Assembly (NCBI RefSeq): GCF_007741495.1
Contig: NZ_CP036262.1
Coordinates: 3,658,001-3,722,000, forward strand
Direction of reading: 5' to 3'
DNA from: Roseimaritima multifibrata
Lineage (GTDB): Bacteria > Planctomycetota > Planctomycetia > Pirellulales > Pirellulaceae
Length of the DNA: 64,000 nt
Shown here: positions 8,791 to 15,726 of the stretch, in pieces
Numbering within the stretch: position 1 is the first letter of the stretch
How the letters are laid out: the number at the start of each line of letters is the position of its first letter
The notes under the pieces: generated by a model
Seen by the model: only the letters and a program-made list of their open reading frames with translations
The model's database searches: none
What the model was told of the DNA's origin: nothing
Made by a program: the position numbers and the translations under genes

Positions 8791-9290
8791 TATTTCTGCC
8801 CTGTCGGCAATCGTTCGAATCCTTGTACCGGCAACGAGAGGAACTCTTGCCCATAACGAGATCGAACCCCGATCGGCACAAACGCGGTTCCGGCGATTCG
8901 GCGTTCAGATCAACGATGCCGCCATCGTCCGTTGCGTTTTCAAAAATCGTTTCTCCCCAGTTCCTCTGATTGCGGCAGCGAAATTGGGGGACGGACTGAT
9001 TCTTTTGTGATCGATTGCAATGGTGCGTTCCAAAGTCCGGCCGCAGGCTTTCTTTATGATTGCTCGAGTGGATGAGTTGACCATTTGGGATGTTGCATTG
9101 GGTGAGAAGCAGATTTCCAACATGCATGCTGACAGACGCCCATTGTCATGCAGGAGGGCAGAGTAATTGCAGTTTGCAACCGTGTCACCTACGCTGGAAC
9201 GCGATGGAGCACGGGGCGCCATGTTCAGAATCCGAAGTCTCCGAGATAGCTATTAACAACTTTCTTGATCTCAGCCAAGGAAAACCGAAT

Positions 9291-10370
9291 ATGAAACCAT
9301 TCGTCCTCACAGCGATCTTCTTAATCAGCGTCACGGTCGCGAATGCTCAGGAGCAGAAGGAGGAATACAAGGCCCCTGTCGCAGAAATTCGCCAGGCGGC
9401 GGTTGCCTTCCTTGAAGGGCTCGGACCTGAGCTGCGAAAACAAGCTTCCTTCAGCTTGGACGACAAGGAACGTCGGGCGTGGAGCAATCTCCCGACGACT
9501 TCATTCAAACGAGAAGGGGTCAGTTTCAAGGAAATGTCACCCGAACAACGATCCCTTGCGCATCAACTGCTTCAAAGTACGCTGAGTAGTCAAGGGTATC
9601 TGAAGACTACCGGCATCATGCATCTTGATGAGCTTTTGAAAGCGATGGCAGCGGAACGCCGGCCCAACAGAACCCCAATGTTCGGGCATGATCTTTACTG
9701 GATCGGCATCTTTGGCAATCCCTCAAAGGATGAAGCATGGGGGTGGCAACTGGATGGTCACCACCTTGCGTTGAACATTACCGTTGTCGGTGACGAAGTC
9801 TCGGTACGCCCCGCATTCATGGGATCTGACCCGGCAAGGCTTCCCGAGGGAACGTACTCGGGGTGGAAGGTTCAAAACGCGGAGGATGAAAAAGGAAAGC
9901 AGTTCTTCGCATCTCTTAACGAGAAACAGCGGGCGAAAGCGATCATCGATAACGTGGCTCCGCGCGATGTGATCACCGGTCCGACTCGCGGCGATCAACT
10001 AAAAACACCATCAGGCTTGTCTGCCGGAGAGCTCAATGCTAACCAACGCCGCCTCTTGATCTCTCTCATCAATGAATACGCCCACAATTACGAACACAAC
10101 ATTGCCCACATTCAAATGGATCGAATCTTAGAGACCGGAATCGAAAAGATTCATTTCGCATGGGCTGGCACAGAGGAGGGCAAACCCTATTACTACCGGA
10201 TACATGGCCCGACGGTCATCATCGAATTCGATAACCATTTCCCACCGGGACGTAACTCAGGTCCCGTTAACCATATTCACACCGTGTTTCGCGAACCGGG
10301 GAACGACTACGCTGAGGATCTCCTTAAGAAACACCTGTTGGAAAGCCCACATCACCAGGCTGAAAAGTAA
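9291..10370 (+). CDS. Secreted DUF3500 protein
   Basis: A 359-residue exported protein. Its signal peptide is residues 1-20 (MKPFVLTAIFLISVTVANAQ). The body matches DUF3500: GWQLDGHHLALNITVV, then SVRPAFMGSDPA, and late FAWAGTEEGKPYYYRIHGPT and NHIHTVFREP. The conserved His-rich stretches suggest a metal-dependent or substrate-binding function, but the family has no established activity that I know of. The start at 9291 gives a clean signal peptide; the frame is open upstream to 9090 but that extension looks noncoding. Monocistronic. It ends convergently with the kinase gene, with a large inverted repeat between them. Confidence 0.85.
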   Translation: MKPFVLTAIFLISVTVANAQEQKEEYKAPVAEIRQAAVAFLEGLGPELRKQASFSLDDKERRAWSNLPTTSFKREGVSFKEMSPEQRSLAHQLLQSTLSSQGYLKTTGIMHLDELLKAMAAERRPNRTPMFGHDLYWIGIFGNPSKDEAWGWQLDGHHLALNITVVGDEVSVRPAFMGSDPARLPEGTYSGWKVQNAEDEKGKQFFASLNEKQRAKAIIDNVAPRDVITGPTRGDQLKTPSGLSAGELNANQRRLLISLINEYAHNYEHNIAHIQMDRILETGIEKIHFAWAGTEEGKPYYYRIHGPTVIIEFDNHFPPGRNSGPVNHIHTVFREPGNDYAEDLLKKHLLESPHHQAEK

Positions 10371-10495
10371 GTCGACATACCGAGAAGTCTGATCGTCAGC
10401 GTCAACGCGACCAGCCATTTTCGCACTCAACGAAGGCCCCGGTTGGCGTGCGGTTTGTAGATTGTGTGATGGTCGCCTTCAGCTCGCACGAAGCA

Positions 10496-10611
10496 AATAC
10501 AACCACGAATCGCAAATCGCAAACGAGTGAATAAACGACTCGCTGTCGCGGGGCCAAATCAATCGCTTGCGTGATGTTCCTGAATACTCGCTTGCGATTC
10601 GTGCTTGTATA
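10496..10611. repeat. Imperfect inverted repeat between convergent genes
   Basis: The left part at about 10496-10528 contains ATACAACCACGAATCGCAA and the right part at 10586-10611 contains its near reverse complement (CTTGCGATTCGTGCTTGTAT). The left arm has a 7-base internal repeat of ATCGCAA. Folded RNA would give a stem of some 25 bp over a 55-base loop. It probably marks the shared 3' region of the DUF3500 and kinase transcripts. Confidence 0.6.
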
Positions 10612-10629
10612 CGGGGGGGTTCTGCGGGG

Positions 10630-12957
10630 CTAGTTCTCCTGCCCGTAGGTTTCCCACCACAGGGAAGCCGATTCTTGGTCCCAGGGATAGTTGTTCTGGA
10701 TCTTGCGGAGCTGCTTGCGTAGTTCGTCGGCGTCTTGCGGTCGATTCCCCTTATCTTTTTCCATGCACCGCCGAATGATGTCGGCCAGCGGCTTTAAGGA
10801 GTCGTCCGCAAGCAGTTGGTCCAGTGGAGTTGGTGCTGCTTTTAGAATCAGTTCAAACATTCCGCTGGGGTCGATTTCAGAGAACGGTTGCCTTCCCGAG
10901 AGCATGAAATAGCCGACAGCTCCAAGGCTGTAGATATCGGACCTGGGATCGGTTCGACCCGGATTCCGAAAACGTTCAGGCGCCATGAACATTGGCGTCC
11001 CTGCCCAGACGCGTTCCTGCGTCATGAACAAGTTGCTGTCGTTTTCAGTCGGTTTCGCCAGCCCGAAATCGAACAGGACTGCCCAGTCTTGTTCGGGGCC
11101 CCGAGGGGCAAGCATCACGTTGCGCGGTTTGACGTCTCGGTGCACCAGGCCCAATCGATGAGCTTCGGACAATGCGTCACACAATTGAACCAGCACATGG
11201 ACCACCCGCCCCGGTGCCATCGCACCGCCTCGGACGACGGCTTGATGGACCGTAATGCCCTCCAGCAGTTCCATCGCGCAGTAGGCTCGCCCGTCTGCGG
11301 TCCATCCATAATCAAAAATGGAAACCGCGTGGGGGCTCCGCAAGCAGGCGGCAAGTTGAACTTCACGATCAAAACGAAGCGTATTCTCCCTATCGAAACG
11401 GTCCGGACGGATCACCTTCAGCGCTGCAGGACTTTTCATCAGTTGGTGTTGTGCTCGAAAGACAATCCCCATGCCTCCGCTGCCAAGTTCTTCTAACAAT
11501 TCGTATCGTCCCAATTGATCCTCATCCGATTCACGCAGATTGCAGATCTTCCGTTCCAGTACGAAACCAGTCACTGCGGCTCCGAAGGTCGACACGATCA
11601 CCAGACCACCAAGCAGGTACTGGAGAATATGGAGCGACGAAAATGCATCGGCCGATGGCATTTCAGCTAGAATCCCCAATTGCAATTCCGGGACCCACCG
11701 CCAAGCCCCAATCACTTGGACGCCCAAATAGTTTCGGTAGGGTTCGATCGTCTGGCCATTCAGTTTCACCGCGGCGCGGCTGGCCCCAATTGTTAACGGC
11801 AACGTCCGCAGCGGCTGATCGAGCGGGTGCTTGGGGGTTAGTATCCTTCCTGGATCGCCAGCCCGAATTTCCAATAGCTGAGCCGAATCGGGGGCGGCGG
11901 GAATCAGACGTGCAGCGATGACCTTGGGGGATTGCCTTAGTTGAGAGCGGATCCGACCTCGGTCATCAATCGCGTAGACTTCGCCCCTCGCGTCAAACTG
12001 CAGCTTCTGAAAAATCTCATTTAGATCTTCATCCAGTCCCATATTGCGGAACAAAAACACTGCCTCCGGAGCTCCGTTGCTTCCACGGACCGCAATGGCG
12101 ATCGCCAACCAGGGGCTGTGAGGAACGAAACCTTCCGACGATGCGCGAGCATCGCTCCATTTGGATTGATAGAAAACGGTTTCTCCAGCGAATCCCCGAC
12201 TTAGTGCCGGACTAAACTCGGGGGCGATCGAAGTTCCGATCACGTCCCGTTCCTCATTCGAACTGGCCAGGACGATGCCACTTCGATTCCACAAAACGTA
12301 TTCGGGTTGCGGGCCGACTAGCGACTGGAACTGCGCCCGTATTTTATCGCGGGCACTTGCCAGTTCGTTTCGCCTTTCCAGTTCGTCCGGTTGTTGCGTT
12401 GCAGCTAACAGGAGACGCACTTGATCCGTAATCACGATGTCATCAACCCAGTGCTTGATCTCTTCGCTTTTTCTTCGAGTCCAGTATTGGACGGTCAAGT
12501 GGGAGGTATCCCCGATCGTCTGAAGCTGCGAATAGCGGGCCTCTTCGATCCCCGTTTGTATCTGTTGCTGGATCGCCAAAACCAACATCAAAACGGGGAG
12601 TCCCACTAACAACGCGAAAAGTAACGGAAGCAGAAACAAACGCCGCGATCTTCGCGGCGAAACCGATTGGCTTCCATGAGCGGCTCGGATCACCGAGGGG
12701 AATTCCGGCAGCGAGGTTTTCGCAGCTCCGGCGTTTACCTCTGCTTGGCCCTGGTCCTCTACTGCCGGGGCCGCGTTGACCGTCGTCCCTTCGATTCGTG
12801 CAGCTTCCGCATCATGGAATTGGAGCAACGAGAGGACTTCGCGGCGGAGGACGACGTCGGTGGTCTGTTGCTCAACAAAAGCGGCCCGCTCACCCAGCGG
12901 CAATTCTTCTGCGGCTTGGAATAGGGCTCGCGCTTTCGCATACTGTTCGGGGGTCAC
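10630..12957 (-). CDS. Membrane Ser/Thr protein kinase with extracytoplasmic Cache-like sensor
   Basis: A 775-residue Hanks-type kinase. The N-terminal segment TPEQYAKARALFQAAEEL is the short domain common on kinases paired with planctomycete ECF sigma factors. Transmembrane helices lie near 107-129 and 450-472, and the roughly 320 residues between them resemble a double-Cache sensor (GAWRWVPELQLGILAEM is the typical last strands). The kinase is C-terminal (about 490-770): GSGGMGIVFRA P-loop, catalytic Lys in ALKVI, HRDVKPRNV, DFGLA and GTPMFMAPE, all intact. The GTG start at 12957 overlaps the sigma-factor TGA by four bases, so the two are translated together. Inference: the sensor controls the sigma factor by phosphorylation. 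The kinase-after-sensor order is the reverse of most Hanks kinases. Confidence 0.9.
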   Translation of the reverse strand: MTPEQYAKARALFQAAEELPLGERAAFVEQQTTDVVLRREVLSLLQFHDAEAARIEGTTVNAAPAVEDQGQAEVNAGAAKTSLPEFPSVIRAAHGSQSVSPRRSRRLFLLPLLFALLVGLPVLMLVLAIQQQIQTGIEEARYSQLQTIGDTSHLTVQYWTRRKSEEIKHWVDDIVITDQVRLLLAATQQPDELERRNELASARDKIRAQFQSLVGPQPEYVLWNRSGIVLASSNEERDVIGTSIAPEFSPALSRGFAGETVFYQSKWSDARASSEGFVPHSPWLAIAIAVRGSNGAPEAVFLFRNMGLDEDLNEIFQKLQFDARGEVYAIDDRGRIRSQLRQSPKVIAARLIPAAPDSAQLLEIRAGDPGRILTPKHPLDQPLRTLPLTIGASRAAVKLNGQTIEPYRNYLGVQVIGAWRWVPELQLGILAEMPSADAFSSLHILQYLLGGLVIVSTFGAAVTGFVLERKICNLRESDEDQLGRYELLEELGSGGMGIVFRAQHQLMKSPAALKVIRPDRFDRENTLRFDREVQLAACLRSPHAVSIFDYGWTADGRAYCAMELLEGITVHQAVVRGGAMAPGRVVHVLVQLCDALSEAHRLGLVHRDVKPRNVMLAPRGPEQDWAVLFDFGLAKPTENDSNLFMTQERVWAGTPMFMAPERFRNPGRTDPRSDIYSLGAVGYFMLSGRQPFSEIDPSGMFELILKAAPTPLDQLLADDSLKPLADIIRRCMEKDKGNRPQDADELRKQLRKIQNNYPWDQESASLWWETYGQEN

Positions 12958-13532
12958 GATTCCAATTCTCGTTCGAGTTCGCGGCGGAGCCACGCGCGAG
13001 CCATTGCCCAATCCTTCTCGACCGTCCGCAACCCGATCCCTAGTTCTGCTGATATCTCTTTCATCGTTAGCCCTCCGAAAAAGCGGAGTTCGACGACGTT
13101 CGCTTGGCGGGGATCCAGGACCTTCAGTTGGTCCAGTAGGCCGTCCAAGGCAAGTACATCTTCGTCTTGCTCGATCTGAATGGTGATACTGTCATTTAAC
13201 GGGGTGCGTGCCCAGCCGCCGCCCCGCTTAGCCGCTTGGACTCGACGAGCATGATCGACCAGAATGCGCCGCATCACCCGAGCACCAATCGCGAAAAAGT
13301 GAGTTCGCCCTTGCCAATCAACTCGACGTTGATCGACCATACGAACATACGCTTCATGAACCAGCGAAGAACTGGTCAATCGCTCGCGGCTCGGTTCGTT
13401 TGTTAAAAAACGTGAAGCCATCCGCTGAAAATCATCGTACATCGCAGAGAACAACGCATCGGCAGCGCGGTTCTCACCACGCTGCGATCCAATCAAGTTG
13501 TCCGTCACGGATCCCATAAACAGGCGACTCAA
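12954..13532 (-). CDS. ECF RNA polymerase sigma factor (TIGR02999-like)
   Basis: A 192-residue ECF sigma factor. Region 2 covers LFSAMYDDFQRMASRFL to FFAIGARVMRRILVDHARR, and region 4 covers VVELRFFGGLTMKEISAELGI to TVEKDWAMARAWLRREL. The string RRILVDHARRVQAAKRGGG is the hallmark of the planctomycete/acidobacterial ECF group (TIGR02999). No anti-sigma factor gene is linked; instead the membrane kinase follows with a GTGA overlap. ECF groups regulated by Ser/Thr kinases are known, and this gene pair fits that type. The start at 13532 is the first ATG; an ATG five codons later is possible. Confidence 0.92.
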   Translation of the reverse strand: MSRLFMGSVTDNLIGSQRGENRAADALFSAMYDDFQRMASRFLTNEPSRERLTSSSLVHEAYVRMVDQRRVDWQGRTHFFAIGARVMRRILVDHARRVQAAKRGGGWARTPLNDSITIQIEQDEDVLALDGLLDQLKVLDPRQANVVELRFFGGLTMKEISAELGIGLRTVEKDWAMARAWLRRELERELES

Positions 13533-14180
13533 AGAGTTAAATTCAGGCTGCCCAACGTGAATCGTAATTAGAAGAGAGAAAACGAAAAGAGAGCAGTTAA
13601 AGGTCCAGGAAAACCACCCCCTAAGAGATTAGTACATTATCGTAGCGGCCACCCCGATTATGCAATGTCAGGTTGACGATTAGTGTCATTTATCCGCTGT
13701 TTCGCTGCATAAATGCGTCAACTTGCGGAGTCGTTAATATGGGGGGATGGATGTGCGGAAGGCCGCAAAAGTCCCGGATTGTGCGTTCCGAATACGAACC
13801 CCGGTGAGAGACCCTGGAACCGTTCGACATACCGGGCAGTCACACTGAGCGGAGGCGTCCCCCTCGAATTGACCGCGTAAATTTTCTGCGCGCTAGGTCG
13901 TCAAACACCGTTAAGCCGGTTAACTGAGCGGTTCAGATTCTCGGCGACCGCAGATTGCTGAGTGATGGATTCGAGCGAAAGGGGAGAAACGCTAAGTCGG
14001 TAGGTGGTGCGCCGATTCGAGTAGCGATTCTAGTAGGAGTACGAGTAGGAGTACCGGGCTGCGCTCGGAGTACGATTCATTGCCTAACGTTGGCCGTCAT
14101 CTGGGGCTATCGATCAAATTCCCGCTGGTAAAGCGATACCATCCGGCTCTCGATCCGCTATGTGGGGCGGGCTTCATGTC
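13533..14180. other. Leader of sigma/kinase operon and degenerate repeat
   Basis: Presumed promoter region of the ECF operon on the minus strand. From about 13975 to 14072 it contains a diverged partial copy of the downstream tandem unit (GAGAAACGCTAAGTCGGTAG, then GTGCGCCGATTCGAGTAG and GGAGTACCGGGCTGCGCTC). No gene-like frame was found. Confidence 0.55.
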
Positions 14181-15310
14181 CTACTCGTACTCAGCGAAGC
14201 GGTGCTCGTACTCAGCGAAGCGGTGCTCGTACTCAGCGAAGCGGTGCTCGTACTCGACTCCCGCATTGCATTCGACGGCACCTCGACCGCGCCATCGGAA
14301 CGTGGGAGCAAGTGGTTCAGACCTTTGGCGACGACAAAGCGACAAAGCAACGTATTCGACCGAATGGCGAGAAACGCTAATTCGGTCAGTAGTGCTGAAA
14401 ATGGTGCGCCGGTTCGAGTACGAGTACCGGGCTGCGCCCTGAGCACGAGCACGAGTACGAGAAGGGGGGGACGAGCACGGCTTCGCAAAGTACGAGTACC
14501 GTACTCAGCGAAGCGGTACTCGTACTCGACTCCCGCATTGCATTCGACGGCACCTCGACCGCGCCATCGGAACGTGGGAGCAAGTGGTTCAAATCTTTGG
14601 CGAAAACAAAGCAACGTATTCGACCGTAAGGCGAGAAACGCTAAGTCGGTCAGTAGTGCTGAAAATGGTGCGCCGGTTCGAGTACGAGTACCGGGCTGCG
14701 CCCTGAGCACGAGCACGAGAAGGGGGGGACGAGCACGGCTTCGCAAAGTACGAGTACCGTACTCAGCGAAGCGGTGCTCGTACTCGACTCCCGCATTGCA
14801 TTCGACGGCACCTCGACCGCGCCATCGGAACGTGGGAGCAAGTGGTTCAGACCTTTGGCGACGACAAAGCAACGTATTCGACCGAATGGCGAGAAACGCT
14901 AATTCGGTCAGTAGTGCTGAAAATGGTGCGCCGGTTCGAGTACGAGTACCGGGCTGCGCCCTGAGCACGAGTACGAGAAGGGGGGGACGAGCACGGCTTC
15001 GCAAAGTACGAGTACTCGTACTCAGCGAAGCGGTACTCGTACTCGACTCCCGCATTGCATGCGACGGCACATTCGGCCGCGTCGTCGGAAGGTGGGAGCA
15101 AGTGGTTCAGATCTTTGGCGACGACAAAGCAACGTATTCGACCGAAAGGCGAGAAACGCTAAGTCGGTCAGTAGTGCTGAAAATGGTGCGCCGGTTCGAG
15201 TAGGAGTACCGGGCTGCGCCCTGAGCCTGAGCACGAGCACGAGCCCTGAGCCCTGAGCACGAGTACGAGAAGGGGGGGACGAGTACCGCTTCGCAAAGTA
15301 CGAGTACCGG
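14181..15310. repeat. Tandem repeat block, about 260-bp units
   Basis: Four long tandem units. The marker TTCGACGGCA (last copy TGCGACGGCA) starts at 14271, 14543, 14801 and 15060, giving periods of 272, 258 and 259. Each unit contains CCCGCATTGCATTCGACGG, CAAGTGGTTCAGACCTTTGG, AACGTATTCGACCG, GAAATGGTGCGCC-type sequence and many GAGTACGAG/GAGCACGAG hexamer runs. It is preceded by three perfect 21-bp units of CGTACTCAGCGAAGCGGTGCT at 14186-14248. Internal inverted repeats (TACGAGTACCG with CGGTACTCGTA) recur. Several frames on both strands are open only because of the repeat composition; their translations (runs of VLSEAVLV or SYSAKR) are not protein-like, and no ribosome site precedes them, so I treat the block as noncoding. 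Confidence 0.85.
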
Positions 15311-15726
15311 ATTCAGGGCTTTAACGGTCGCACGGCGACGAAGGCTGCTACCTCGCCTGCAGGGCTGGGGTGACCGGTTTCGACAACTTCATTCGCAAAC
15401 GGGATCGATCACCGTTATCCACCGGGCAATAGACTTCCAGCCCGCAAGCTTGATACGGCGTTTATCCTGCTCGCACAGGTTTGTTTCCGCCGTTGTGTTC
15501 GTTGCGGCCTTGAAACGCTTTGATCTTCACCGATATCGCGGCGAAAGGCTGCTGCCAGCCGCTGCAATCCGCACGACCGGCGCAGTCGCCTGCAGGTGGT
15601 TGTTTTTTCGCAACCCTCAAGGTTGCTTTTCGGCATCATTGCACTAGCCGCGTGCTAGGTTTCCAAGGGCAAGTTCCGCCCTAATTCGATCATCCCTTTC
15701 CAGGGTCCATATTATCTAGCGTGACA
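15311..15726. other. Spacer with a terminator-like hairpin, possible small RNA
   Basis: About 415 bases before the cysteine-rich lipoprotein gene. No coding frame is convincing. It contains two copies of the palindrome CCTGCAGG (near 15357 and 15590) that could pair, a string GGGGTGACCGGTTTCGACAA that resembles a tmRNA 5' end, and a hairpin with T-run at 15610-15630. These raise the possibility of a structured RNA, but no tmRNA 3' T-arm or tag frame was found. Confidence 0.4.
15610..15630 (+). terminator. Intrinsic-type terminator in spacer
   Basis: GCAACC and GGTTGC arms, loop CTCAA, followed by TTTT. It lies about 100 bases before the lipoprotein gene start, so a transcript from upstream on the plus strand would end here. 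Confidence 0.5.

Larger units (their letters stand above)
8456..9290. other. 835-base spacer without a recognised gene
   Basis: The spacer between the DksA-like gene and the DUF3500 gene. Frames here give short, cysteine/arginine-rich peptides with no domain character. It contains two hairpins (8465-8495 and 8771-8790) listed separately, and a 16-base string at 8531-8546 (GTTTCCGAGTGAGATT) that recurs with one change at 19436-19451, another noncoding stretch. It may be a decayed gene or a dispersed intergenic element. A TTCGAAT T-loop lookalike near 8813 does not sit in a tRNA fold. Confidence 0.5.

Noticed and set aside
8800-8835. tRNA T-loop lookalike (TTCGAAT)
   Set aside because: Flanking five bases on each side do not pair, and there is no D-arm or anticodon arm upstream.
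14160-15203. A 347-codon open frame on the plus strand, and similar frames on the minus strand, through the repeat block
   Set aside because: The frames exist in several phases because of repeat composition; translations are repeated VLSEAVLV or SYSAKR-like strings without domains, and no ribosome site precedes them.
15366-15400. tmRNA-like 5' string (GGTTTCGACAA)
   Set aside because: No pairing 3' acceptor sequence, no T-arm, no CCA and no tag frame within the expected distance.
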